Assembly: GCF_020523965.1 (NCBI RefSeq)
Contig: NZ_JAJAPX010000002.1
Coordinates: 434,001-498,000 of the forward strand
Reading direction: 5' to 3'
DNA: 64,000 nt
DNA from: Neotamlana sargassicola
GTDB lineage: Bacteria > Bacteroidota > Bacteroidia > Flavobacteriales > Flavobacteriaceae
Part shown: positions 29,389 to 38,710 of the stretch, piece after piece
Numbering within the stretch: the stretch's first letter is position 1
Layout of the letters: every line of letters starts with the position of its first letter
The notes under the pieces: generated by a model
Told to the model about the DNA's origin: nothing
The model's input: only the letters and a program-made list of their open reading frames with translations
Database searches by the model: none
Program-made: the position numbers and the translations under genes

Positions 29389-32300
29389 CTAACGTTTAAT
29401 AAGTTTTTTAACAACACTTCCTTGATTATTGCTAAACTTCAAGAAGTGAATACCAGAACTTAAAGAATGTAATGAAATAATATTTTGACCAGCTGATACG
29501 TTAATAGTTTTTTCTAAAATCCCTTGAACATTATAAATTTCCAGAGTCGAATTTTCTGCATTTTTAATGTTTAGTAAATTATTGGCCGGATTTGGATAAA
29601 GTTGTAAATCATTAAATGATGTTTTATTTACGCTAAGGGTATTACTGCCGTAAACTTCTACTTCCGCAAGTGAAATAGCTCTATTCGAAGTTTTAGATAT
29701 TTTTACAATTTTACCAACTGTTGTTCCAACATCAATAGTCAATGGGCGGCTACTTGGGTAAGAGGCATAAAATTGAGAAAAAGTTACATCGCCGTTAGCC
29801 TTGATAATTTCTACAGTAAAATTATTCAAATCATCAATATAATTACTTCCTGTTCTGCCATATACTTTAATTTCATTAATGGTTTTATCGGCTCCTAAAT
29901 CTACTTGCCACCATTTAAGGACACCTTCGGCACCATGTTCTGTGTGAGTAACAGAGCCTCCGCCGTAATTTCCATCGGTATTTCCGTCGTTTGCTCTGCT
30001 TGCATCGCCTTCGTAAGCGGTGCCAGATTGAGATGCAATGCCGCCATTTGAAGCCAAAGCTAAATTTATTGACTCTTGGGTTTCTGCATGAAATTTAAAC
30101 CAATCAATATTAAACTCATTATTGCCAAAATAAATATAAACATCATGAATACCTGTTACTTCTTGGTTTAAAGGCACGGTTACTTCTTGCCAAACTTCCC
30201 ATCCTCCTGTTTGCGGTACTGTTGTTGTGGCAATCATGGTGCCATCGTACGGGTGACTTAACATAACGTTTACGTAGCCTGTAGTTGTGCTAAGTCCTGC
30301 AAGGTTTAATGTGATTTCTGCCGGACTTGTTGACGTAAAATCTACGTTGCTATAGCGAATCCAATCGCCATCGTGAATACCACCAAGGTATTCGTCGTTT
30401 ATGGGTATAACACCAAGCATACCGCAATAGCTTAAGGCGTCTATTTGAGTATAAGCATCGTATGAAACACCAAAGCATTCATCGTTTTGAAAGTAAAAAT
30501 TATCGAACTTTAACCATGTTCCTGTACCTTCAGTAAATACAAAATAGATGTCGTGAATTCCTGTTAGTTCACTACTTGTATAACTTTTAAACACATCGTA
30601 TGTGTCCCAGTCGCCGGTGCTTTCTACAGATATTGTTGCAAGCAAAGTACCGTCTACAGCACCGCTTCTAACTTCTACTTTACCATTTGAAGTTGCCGAA
30701 GCTAAAATTTCTACAGCATTATAAACATCGTCATACCCAAAATCGACATTCGAGAATTTTATGTAATCGGTGTTTTCTATATCGCTAACTACATCGTTAA
30801 AAATAGAAAGGTTTTCAATTGTAACACCACTACCATCACAATAATCTTCGGCGCTTAAACGGAAAAACGGATTATAACTTGTTGTACAAGGGTCTTCAAC
30901 AAACTTAATGACATCAATATTAAAAAGCCATCCAGTATCGGAGGGTGAATTTGCTACAAAATATAAATCGGTTGTACCAGAAATAGTTTGGTTTAAATTA
31001 GCAGAATACTCTTGGTAAGTTAAATAATTACCCGTGCTTGAAATAGGAATTGTAGCCAAAAGCGTACCCGTTGAGCTGCCTTGTCTAACCTGTAACGACA
31101 CGTTGTCTTTTGTTCCAGAAGCTTTAACTGTTACCGAAGCCATGTTTGTTAAATCGATGGCGTTAAAACTTATCCAATCGCCTGAATTTATACCATACAC
31201 TTCACGTTCGTTGGTGTCGCCTGCTATATCTTGAGTGCCAATACCTAGCATATTGTCGTAACATTCGGCCTGCAAATTGTCTGCACGGTTATCGCAAGGT
31301 CTAATATAATCGCAGGTTGTTAAGGTTGTAATTGTGTTTCCAGAACCATTATCGGTAACAGGGCCACAAGAATAAATATCGCAATTTGTTGCAGTTTCTA
31401 AAATAACAGGATATTTGGTGTTATTAGTAAATGTAATATTTTCGGCACTTCGAGATGGTGGAGGTTCAACAGATCCTGTTAAAAATCTATTTGCGTATCT
31501 ATGGCCTCCTAAAACAATTTGGATATCCGGATTGTAGTATGTTGTGCCATCGTGTATAGTAATATTGTGGTTTGTTCCACCTGCAAAAAAGTATGGTGTA
31601 TTTCCAATTTTAGGTATGTAATTGTCTAAAATAGTAACCTCGTAAGTGGCGTTCGAGCGATGAATGTCTTCCGATAAAATCGGTCCAACAGAGGCATCTG
31701 CAAAACAATTAATAACATCGCCGTCGTTACCAAGCCAGAACCCACCTTCGCAAGCTAGGGCAGTACAGTTTTCAATACGTTTATTATCGCCACCTTCTGC
31801 ACCGGTATTAACACCAACCCGCATTTTTACAATGGTACAATCTATAACCGTAGTATTTAAGGTTTGTCTGGCAGTTTCAGTGGTTGGATTTCCGTCGCTA
31901 TCGTAAACTACACCTGTTGAATATGCTCTAATTCCAGCTTCTTGTAAGCTAAAAGTATAATCGCTTGTGTGATCTTTTAAATTGAAGCCCCAAACGGTTT
32001 CAAAATCTACATTATCGGCAGGAGAATCTGTGCCTTCTTCTTGAAGCATTTCACCTACGGTTCTTAATTCACCTTCAACATAACAGCCTTCAATAATAGC
32101 ATCGTGAGAGCCTTGTACAAAAATACCATGACCATAAGCACGCATAATAACTGTACAGTTTTTTAAATGATTTCTGTCTCCTCTAACTAACATGCCGGCA
32201 TGTTTGTTATGAGCAATTACAGAGCCACCGCCTTTACCAAAAGTATCGCCGTAGCCATATGGAAACGAGCCTCTAACAGTTGTTTTAAAGCCTTCAATTA

Positions 32301-32715
32301 GGTTGTCGGCACCATCTAGGTGTACAGTGCTTGCTCCTTTTGTAGGAACAGTCATGCCAATATCTTCGAGGGTTAAGTTTTTGTAAGTATTGTTGCTTCC
32401 AACCGGCCAAAATTCTATAACATCTACATTACCATACAAGGTGAAAATTTCGGTGTCAATTTCAAATTTAACATCAGTAAAATCAAACGTTGAATTGTTT
32501 CCAGTAAATAATAACAATCTAGGGTCATCAAAAAGTTTGCCTTCACCGCAATTGCTGGTGTTGAAATAATAGGTTCCTGGCGTCATAACAAAATTGCCGT
32601 TGTCGTCGTCTAATCTATCCTTTAATTCGGCAAGAGAGGTAATTGTTGTTTGAGCTCCAGATTTGGCTGCAATAAGCAGAATCAAACACAAAATTAATTG
32701 AGTAATGTTTCTCAT
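29389..32715 (-). CDS. T9SS-secreted right-handed beta-helix protein with three CBM6-like and one F5/8-type domain
   Basis: An 1108-residue secreted protein, the only large gene on the minus strand. After the signal peptide, residues about 25-470 form a right-handed beta-helix of the same family as the genes at 37276, 38711, 40070 and 46013, with PYGYGDTFGKGGG, NKHAGMLVRGD, RAYGHGIFVQG and GELRTVGEML. Three CBM6-like beta-sandwiches follow (about 475-605, 610-740, 745-880), each with a GDWIxxxxVDF-like or IENTDYIKF strand pattern. Next is an F5/8 type C (discoidin-like) domain (about 883-1020). Last is a T9SS type A sorting domain (LQLYPNPANNLLNI through VVKKLIKR). It should act outside the cell on intact polymer, perhaps as the first, endo-acting step. 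Catalytic activity is not known. Confidence 0.85.
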   Translation of the reverse strand: MRNITQLILCLILLIAAKSGAQTTITSLAELKDRLDDDNGNFVMTPGTYYFNTSNCGEGKLFDDPRLLLFTGNNSTFDFTDVKFEIDTEIFTLYGNVDVIEFWPVGSNNTYKNLTLEDIGMTVPTKGASTVHLDGADNLIEGFKTTVRGSFPYGYGDTFGKGGGSVIAHNKHAGMLVRGDRNHLKNCTVIMRAYGHGIFVQGSHDAIIEGCYVEGELRTVGEMLQEEGTDSPADNVDFETVWGFNLKDHTSDYTFSLQEAGIRAYSTGVVYDSDGNPTTETARQTLNTTVIDCTIVKMRVGVNTGAEGGDNKRIENCTALACEGGFWLGNDGDVINCFADASVGPILSEDIHRSNATYEVTILDNYIPKIGNTPYFFAGGTNHNITIHDGTTYYNPDIQIVLGGHRYANRFLTGSVEPPPSRSAENITFTNNTKYPVILETATNCDIYSCGPVTDNGSGNTITTLTTCDYIRPCDNRADNLQAECYDNMLGIGTQDIAGDTNEREVYGINSGDWISFNAIDLTNMASVTVKASGTKDNVSLQVRQGSSTGTLLATIPISSTGNYLTYQEYSANLNQTISGTTDLYFVANSPSDTGWLFNIDVIKFVEDPCTTSYNPFFRLSAEDYCDGSGVTIENLSIFNDVVSDIENTDYIKFSNVDFGYDDVYNAVEILASATSNGKVEVRSGAVDGTLLATISVESTGDWDTYDVFKSYTSSELTGIHDIYFVFTEGTGTWLKFDNFYFQNDECFGVSYDAYTQIDALSYCGMLGVIPINDEYLGGIHDGDWIRYSNVDFTSTSPAEITLNLAGLSTTTGYVNVMLSHPYDGTMIATTTVPQTGGWEVWQEVTVPLNQEVTGIHDVYIYFGNNEFNIDWFKFHAETQESINLALASNGGIASQSGTAYEGDASRANDGNTDGNYGGGSVTHTEHGAEGVLKWWQVDLGADKTINEIKVYGRTGSNYIDDLNNFTVEIIKANGDVTFSQFYASYPSSRPLTIDVGTTVGKIVKISKTSNRAISLAEVEVYGSNTLSVNKTSFNDLQLYPNPANNLLNIKNAENSTLEIYNVQGILEKTINVSAGQNIISLHSLSSGIHFLKFSNNQGSVVKKLIKR

Positions 32716-33024
32716 AGTAATTAGTTTTATTTGGTCTTTTTTAGTTTTTATAAAAGAACAAATAAAGCCTCTGTCTTTTTTTTATTTATTACTCAATAAC
32801 TGTAAAATATAACCCATTTGGTTTACGGGAAATTGAAATTAGATTGAATTATGTAGGGTTTAACTGTATATTAAAACCAAAACCAACATATGTTATAGTT
32901 TATGAGTGATAGTTTAAAGTGGTAAAAGATTTAAACAATTATAATTGTTTAATGTTTTCAAAATAAATAGGTCTGCAGGAATGTAGAGGTTTTAAAAACA
33001 CCTAAACCAAACTAAATATTATAC
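32716..33024. promoter_or_regulatory. divergent intergenic region
   Basis: 309 bp lie between the starts of the minus-strand beta-helix gene and the plus-strand GH31 gene, so promoters for both should be here. I find no clean TAnnTTTG -7 element in either direction. The notable element is a perfect palindrome at 32931-32952. No open frame of interest was seen. Confidence 0.5.
32931..32952. promoter_or_regulatory. 22-nt perfect palindrome, candidate operator
   Basis: The arms TTAAACAATTA and TAATTGTTTAA are exact reverse complements with no spacer. It lies 73 bp upstream of the GH31 start and 216 bp from the divergent gene. The length and position suit a dimeric regulator, but AT-rich DNA yields such palindromes by chance more often than balanced DNA. 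Confidence 0.4.
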
Positions 33025-35664
33025 ATGCCACAATTAAGTAAAAAATCAATTTTAAGTTTATTGTCAATGGTCGTTTTGTTTACAAGTTGCCATTCAAAGT
33101 TTAAGCATCAATACACAAAAACAGCTCACGGTGTAAGTATTGAGAATGATAGTATAATTATTGATGTTGAAATAATAAATGAAGCCATAATTCATGTTAA
33201 TAAAATGAAATTGGGGAGTGAGCCAACTTCAATTCCAGATTATGTTACAGTTTTAGAGCCACAAAATGTGGAATGGAGCATTATTGAGTCTGCAGATAAT
33301 TTAAGTATTGAAACTGAAGCTTTAAAAGTAGAAATTAATACTGATGGAGAAATAGTTTATAAAAGTAAAGATAATCGAAGTTTAGTTTCAGAAACAAACG
33401 AAAAAACGTTCATTAACTTAAATTCAGAAGTTTCTCATCCGGTTTCACAAGCATTTACAGCAGGCGACGAGGCGCTTTACGGGTTAGGGCAGTTCCAAAG
33501 TGGCATCATGAACTGGAAAAACGTGCCGATTCGTTTACAACAATACAATCAAGAAATTGCTATTCCGTTTTTGGTTTCAACAAAAGGTTACGGTATTTAT
33601 TGGCATAATTATAGTTTAACAGATTTTAATTTGCCAGATAATGAAATAGAGTTCGCTTCCGCGGAAGTGTTGCCAGATGCTCCAAAAAATAAGGAAACAA
33701 AAATTCAAGGAGAGAAGGAAGATGTTGCATTGCATTTATCAAAACAAAATATATCTAAAAATATTCGTGAAACCACCTTTAAACCAACGCAAACGGGTGA
33801 ATATACCTTTTTAGCATTAAGTGATAATAATGGAAGAATGCGAGGTGAAATAAAAGTTACTATTGATGGTGACGACATCATCAACTACGAAACCATTTGG
33901 GTGCCGCGTCGTTATTCTGGGAAAAAACATTTAGAAGCCGGTAAAACATATAAGGTAGTTTTTAAAAATACAGGCGCTAAAATACCAGGGAAATTATTTT
34001 ATAACACGCCCGATTTTAACAAAACCGTGTTTAGCAGCACGCAAGGTAACGCCATCGATTATTATTTAATTCAAGGTGACAACCCAGAAAAAGTAATTTC
34101 AGAATATCAAAATCTTACCGGAAAAGCACCATTATTTCCTAAAACAGCTTATGGTTTTTGGCAATGTCGAGAGCGCTATCATAACCAAGAAGAATTATTG
34201 GAAAATGCGAACGAAATGCGCAAGCGCCAAATTCCTTTCGATAATATTGTGCAAGACTGGTTTTATTGGCCGGAAGGAACCAAAGGTCCGGAGTGGGATG
34301 CTGCCAAATATCCAAGTCCAGATTCTATGGTCGATGAGTTAAAAAAATTAAATTTAAAACTAATGGTTTCGGTTTGGCCAGAGATTAATAATAAAGCACT
34401 TGAAGAAAAATATAATCTTAAAAAAATAGAGAGTTCGAATTATGTTGATATTTATGATACAGGCGTAAGCGAGCGTTTTTATAAAATGATTAGCGACTCC
34501 ATGTTTCAAAAAGGTGTTAGTTCAATTTGGCTAGACGGCACAGAGCCAGAAGGCGTAAAAGATGTGACTAAAATGACTGCGGTTGGTCGTTTCGAAGAGG
34601 TTCAAAATCCATATTCCTTAGAGGTTACAAGGGCTATGTATGAAGGTCGCAGAAACGAATTTCCAAACGAACGGGTGTTTAATTTAACACGTTCGGCTTA
34701 TGCGGGGCAACAACGTTATGGTGCCACATCTTGGTCGGGCGATGTTGAAGCGTCTTGGGAACAATTAGAAGAGCAAATTTCTGCCGGACTTAATTTTACC
34801 ATGGCGGGTATTCCATACTGGACACACGATATTGGTGGCTTTTTTAGAGATTCAAAATCCATCAATCCACGTTTCGATAATCAATACACCAATCCAGAAT
34901 TTATCGAGTTGCTAACCCGTTGGTTTCAGTTTGGAGCATTTAGCCCAATTTTTAGAATTCATGGCTATAAATCGGAAACCGAAATTTGGAGATACAATAA
35001 AGAGTTTGAAGATATTGCTCGAAAATTTATCGATATCCGCTACCAACTTATGCCATACATTTATTCCGAAGCTTGGAAAGCTACAACCGAGGGTAAATTG
35101 ATTATGGCGCCATTAACCTATCAATATCCAAACGATAAAAATGTTTGGGGTATAAAAGATCAGTTTTTGTTTGGCGAATCTATGATGGTGGGTATTGTTA
35201 CCAAATATAAGCAACGAACTAAAAATATGTATTTGCCAGCAGGAACTTGGTATAACTTTTGGACAGATAAGCAAGTTGAAGGAAACCAAAAAATAACGGT
35301 TAATGCGCCATTAAATGAAACGCCAATTTTTGTAAAAGCAGGAAGTATTTTACCTATTGGTCCTAAAGTACAAAATGTAACCGATAGTGCTAAAAAACCA
35401 ATAAATATAGTGGTTTACCCTGGTGAAGACGCTAAATATACCATGTATTTAGATGATGGTGAATCTTATAATTACGAGGATGGTTCTTATTCTGAAATTG
35501 AATTTTCTTATTCAGAATCAACCAAAATCCTAACCGTAAAAAAAGGTGAAGGTGATTATCACGATTTTGAAAATACACCAATAAAATTTACGTTTCAAAT
35601 GATTGGAGAAAATAGAAGCGACCAGAAGGATTTTGTTGGACAAGAACTTACAATTCAGTTTTAA
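33025..35664 (+). CDS. GH31 alpha-glycosidase with PA14 insert, lipoprotein
   Basis: An 879-residue lipoprotein (FTSCHS). The GH31 N-terminal beta-sandwich is interrupted at about 225-325 by a PA14-like module (TQTGEYTFLALSDNNGRMRGEI, KKHLEAGKTYKVVFKN), as in known alpha-xylosidases of this family. The barrel has IVQDWFYWPEG, the nucleophile Asp in WLDGTEPEG (Asp 504) and the acid/base Asp in SWSGDVEASW (Asp 573), followed by GIPYWTHDIGGF and FRIHGYKSE. It is probably an exo-acting alpha-glycosidase; alpha-xyloside is a reasonable guess from the PA14 architecture. It is the first gene after the divergent promoter region and lies 2 bp before a sulfatase. Confidence 0.9.
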   Translation: MPQLSKKSILSLLSMVVLFTSCHSKFKHQYTKTAHGVSIENDSIIIDVEIINEAIIHVNKMKLGSEPTSIPDYVTVLEPQNVEWSIIESADNLSIETEALKVEINTDGEIVYKSKDNRSLVSETNEKTFINLNSEVSHPVSQAFTAGDEALYGLGQFQSGIMNWKNVPIRLQQYNQEIAIPFLVSTKGYGIYWHNYSLTDFNLPDNEIEFASAEVLPDAPKNKETKIQGEKEDVALHLSKQNISKNIRETTFKPTQTGEYTFLALSDNNGRMRGEIKVTIDGDDIINYETIWVPRRYSGKKHLEAGKTYKVVFKNTGAKIPGKLFYNTPDFNKTVFSSTQGNAIDYYLIQGDNPEKVISEYQNLTGKAPLFPKTAYGFWQCRERYHNQEELLENANEMRKRQIPFDNIVQDWFYWPEGTKGPEWDAAKYPSPDSMVDELKKLNLKLMVSVWPEINNKALEEKYNLKKIESSNYVDIYDTGVSERFYKMISDSMFQKGVSSIWLDGTEPEGVKDVTKMTAVGRFEEVQNPYSLEVTRAMYEGRRNEFPNERVFNLTRSAYAGQQRYGATSWSGDVEASWEQLEEQISAGLNFTMAGIPYWTHDIGGFFRDSKSINPRFDNQYTNPEFIELLTRWFQFGAFSPIFRIHGYKSETEIWRYNKEFEDIARKFIDIRYQLMPYIYSEAWKATTEGKLIMAPLTYQYPNDKNVWGIKDQFLFGESMMVGIVTKYKQRTKNMYLPAGTWYNFWTDKQVEGNQKITVNAPLNETPIFVKAGSILPIGPKVQNVTDSAKKPINIVVYPGEDAKYTMYLDDGESYNYEDGSYSEIEFSYSESTKILTVKKGEGDYHDFENTPIKFTFQMIGENRSDQKDFVGQELTIQF

Positions 35665-35666
35665 AT

Positions 35667-37202
35667 ATGAAAAAATCAATTTTAATTTTATGTTGTGTTT
35701 TTACATGTTTTGGAATCAACTCTAATATTGAAGCTCAAAACACAAAGCGGCCAAATATTATTTTTTTAATGACCGACGATCAGCGTTGGGATAATATGGG
35801 ATGCTACGGAAGGTCTGAGTTTTACACCCCATACCTCGATAGTTTGGCGGCAAAAAGTGTGGTTTTCGATAATGCATATTATGCCGTAGCTATTTGTATG
35901 CCAAGTCGAGTTACCATGATGACTGGGCGTTATAATTCCAATCATCGTGTAGGTTTCGTTGCTCCAGATAATTATACTTTGTCTCAAACCGATTTAGCTA
36001 AAACTTATCCTGCCATGCTAAAAAATGCAGGATACCGAACGGGTTTTGTTGGTAAAGTAGGTTTTACAGTTACCGAAAATGGACAACGACCTAGTATTCC
36101 AAAAGAACATTTTTACAAAGAAAATTTAGGGCAAACTTTCGATTTTTTTGCCGGTAGCGAAACACGACCAACTAAAGGTTTAGTGTTATGGCCAGAAAAC
36201 GATGAGGCGCTTAAAGAAATTTACAAACCGAGCAGAACAAATACAGGCAGAACCTTAAAAACGGGCGAAGCCATGTTAAGGTTTATAGATACGCAACCAG
36301 AAGATAAACCGTTTTGCTTATCGGTGAGTTTTTATGCGGTAAAGCACGACTCTGACAAACACATGTATATGCCGCATTTCGAGCAATTTAAAAATGAAGA
36401 CTTTTCGGTGCCTGAGAATTATGTAGAAGGCGATAACGAAAAACTACCACAAGTTGTAAAAGAGAATGCACGTGGTGTTTATCTGCATCGAAACAGGTCA
36501 TCGAAACCCGAGCAATATCAGCGATTAGTGCGCCGATTTGCTACGCAAGGGTATAGTGTAGATGACCAAGTGGGGAAACTAATTAAAAAACTAAAAGAGA
36601 AAAATTTACTCGATAACACTATAATAATTTATACCAGCGATAATGGCCGTTTTCAAGGCTCGCATGGACTTTTCGATAAATGCTTGCTTTACGACGAGTC
36701 GGTTAAAGCACCACTTATTATTTACGACGGTCGTAAAACAGTTTCGGAGCAAAGTAGGCGAGAAGATGCGTTGATTTCTTCAGTAGATATGGCGCCAACA
36801 ATAGTTTCAATGGCTGGTTTAAAGCCAGCAAATACCATGCAAGGTCGAGATATTACAAAGGTTTTAAACCAAACACAAGATTTATCGCAATGGCGCGATG
36901 CTGTGTTTATGGAAGATTTGTTTTTAGTTGATATGTTTAAAGCTAAAAACAGTAATAATCCAGATGCATTAAATCAAGAATTAATTAAAAACAATAAATC
37001 GTATCGAGCAAGAGGCGTGCGCACTAAAAAGTGGAAATATTTTGTGTATTACGAGCACGAACCTAAAATAGAGGAATTGTACGATATGGAAAGCGATCCT
37101 TTAGAGCAAAATAATTTAGCTAATAAATCTCAGTATAATTCTGTTCTAAAACAACTTAGAGAGAAAACAGAAACGTATTATAGCAGTATTACGCGATTTT
37201 AA
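35667..37202 (+). CDS. S1 family sulfatase (CMPSR type)
   Basis: A 511-residue secreted sulfatase (signal peptide ending near IEAQ). It has NIIFLMTDDQRWDNMGCYGR, the formylglycine motif CMPSR (Cys 77) with VTMMTGRYN, and YTSDNGRFQGSHGLFDKCLLYDES (about 325). The C-terminal part has KKWKYFVYYEHEP and LYDMESDPLEQNNLA. These fit choline-sulfatase/N-sulfoglucosamine-sulfohydrolase-like S1 members (S1_8 to S1_11 region), but the subfamily is not certain. GKVGF stands where GKWH is usual in the metal and substrate pocket, a small deviation. It follows the GH31 gene by 2 bp, so the two are almost certainly co-translated. Confidence 0.88.
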   Translation: MKKSILILCCVFTCFGINSNIEAQNTKRPNIIFLMTDDQRWDNMGCYGRSEFYTPYLDSLAAKSVVFDNAYYAVAICMPSRVTMMTGRYNSNHRVGFVAPDNYTLSQTDLAKTYPAMLKNAGYRTGFVGKVGFTVTENGQRPSIPKEHFYKENLGQTFDFFAGSETRPTKGLVLWPENDEALKEIYKPSRTNTGRTLKTGEAMLRFIDTQPEDKPFCLSVSFYAVKHDSDKHMYMPHFEQFKNEDFSVPENYVEGDNEKLPQVVKENARGVYLHRNRSSKPEQYQRLVRRFATQGYSVDDQVGKLIKKLKEKNLLDNTIIIYTSDNGRFQGSHGLFDKCLLYDESVKAPLIIYDGRKTVSEQSRREDALISSVDMAPTIVSMAGLKPANTMQGRDITKVLNQTQDLSQWRDAVFMEDLFLVDMFKAKNSNNPDALNQELIKNNKSYRARGVRTKKWKYFVYYEHEPKIEELYDMESDPLEQNNLANKSQYNSVLKQLREKTETYYSSITRF

Positions 37203-37275
37203 AATATCAATTTAAAGAGGCGGTAAGAGATATTTATAAGCATTTATACAATCAACTTTAACTAGACATAACAAA

Positions 37276-38682
37276 ATGATTAAACAAACTTTATCTATCC
37301 TAACGCTATTACTTATGGTGTTTTCATGTCGAGCGCAATTAGCAGACAAGTCATCAGCAGTTATAGAAATCAGTTCGATCGCTGAATTCAAAAAATATAT
37401 AAATCAAGATAATGTACATGTAAAACTTAAACCTGGTAATTATCAAATCGATTCGGCCGAAAAAATCCGATTTATCGAAATAACAGGAAACAATTCATAT
37501 TTCGATTTAACTGGAGCCAGATTTATGGTAGATACGAAGTTGTTTAATCGTCCAGATTTAATAAAAAGTAGCGATGGAAACAGCATGTATTGTGCCATCG
37601 AAATATCGGGTAATCACACCACGCTCGAAGGTTTGTATATTGAAACTTATGGCGATACTCCAGGAAGACAAAGTAAAAATAAAATGTTTAATCTAGTTGG
37701 TGAGTCTGTTACTTTAAAAAACGTCGAAGTCAGAACCACAGGTTCTAGCCCTTGGGGATATGGTTACTTATATGGATTAGGCGGTGGCGATGTGCGTAAA
37801 ATGAACGGCATTCGTATTGGTTATCCGGCTAAAAATGTAAAGTTACTTGGATGCAAGGTGCATATGCGAGCCATGGGACACGCCATCTTTTTGCAAGGTG
37901 CAGAAAATACTCTAATTGAGGAGTGCGAAGTAGATGGTTTGCTGCGAACTACCGATGCAATGCTTGCTGAAACCTCCGGTTATGGTTTCGATAAGAATTT
38001 TTATGCTGCAAAAGGCAATTATATCGAAGGCACCATTGTGGCAGCAGATGGTAAAATACTACCAGGTGAAATTATTTCATTAAGTGAAGATGGTATTCGC
38101 ATATATCCAGAATATAATGGCTTTAAAACTAAAAATACAACGGTTAAAAATTGTACAGTTACCCAAATGAGACGAGGTATTTGTACTGGGTTAGGTGCTG
38201 CAAGCGATACCGTAATAGATTGTGTAGTGCGCGATTGCGTAGCAACAGGATTTAATGTTGGGAATGGTGATACACTAATTAATTGTAGTGCCAACGCTAA
38301 ATATGGCGAGGCGTTTTGCATTCCGTATACCAATGCTAAAAACGCTAAAGTAGATATTACAATTTTAGATAGTAGAAACGGATTAGCCAATAACCTGTTA
38401 GCGAAAATAAACGGAACGGGTCATTCTGTATTAATTAAAACAGATAATGATGCGTATATCCCAGAAACTATGGCGATAAAATTATCGGTGTGGGAAGGTT
38501 ATGGCAATTTTAACGAAAATGCAACCATGCATGCTACCAATATTACATTGGATAATAAAACCTCGACAGAGGTTATAAAGTTTAACGGCACAAAGCAATT
38601 AAAAGTGAAAAGTGTAGGGAAAGTACGTGAAGCTACCAATTCGGAAAACCTTATAAATGAAGGTAATCGTACAAAGAGGTAA
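37276..38682 (+). CDS. right-handed beta-helix protein, paralogue 2 (divergent)
   Basis: A 468-residue secreted protein; the signal region VFSCRAQ could be a lipobox. It starts with SSIAEFKKYINQDNVHVKLKPGNYQI, the N-terminal cap of a beta-helix, and has rungs such as VTLKNVEVRTTG and TVKNCTVTQMRRGICTG. Family landmarks kept are PWGYGYLYGLGGGD, RAMGHAIFLQG, LLRTTDAMLAETSG, EDGIRIYP and NCTVTQMRRG. The KHSG/KHAG segment of the other four members is replaced by MNGIRIG, so a conserved Lys-His pair is missing. The enzyme class is unknown; beta-helix lyases (PL6-type) and hydrolases both use this fold. It lies 73 bp after the sulfatase and 28 bp before the next paralogue. Confidence 0.75.
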   Translation: MIKQTLSILTLLLMVFSCRAQLADKSSAVIEISSIAEFKKYINQDNVHVKLKPGNYQIDSAEKIRFIEITGNNSYFDLTGARFMVDTKLFNRPDLIKSSDGNSMYCAIEISGNHTTLEGLYIETYGDTPGRQSKNKMFNLVGESVTLKNVEVRTTGSSPWGYGYLYGLGGGDVRKMNGIRIGYPAKNVKLLGCKVHMRAMGHAIFLQGAENTLIEECEVDGLLRTTDAMLAETSGYGFDKNFYAAKGNYIEGTIVAADGKILPGEIISLSEDGIRIYPEYNGFKTKNTTVKNCTVTQMRRGICTGLGAASDTVIDCVVRDCVATGFNVGNGDTLINCSANAKYGEAFCIPYTNAKNAKVDITILDSRNGLANNLLAKINGTGHSVLIKTDNDAYIPETMAIKLSVWEGYGNFNENATMHATNITLDNKTSTEVIKFNGTKQLKVKSVGKVREATNSENLINEGNRTKR

Positions 38683-38710
38683 TTTTAACTTATTTGATAA
38701 TTAAATCAAT

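Noticed and set aside
29656-30070. F-type fucose-binding lectin in the T9SS protein
   Set aside because: The domain has the general F5/8 pattern, but the His...Arg-x-Asp-x4-Arg fucose motif is not present after YGRTGSN, so specificity for fucose is not claimed.
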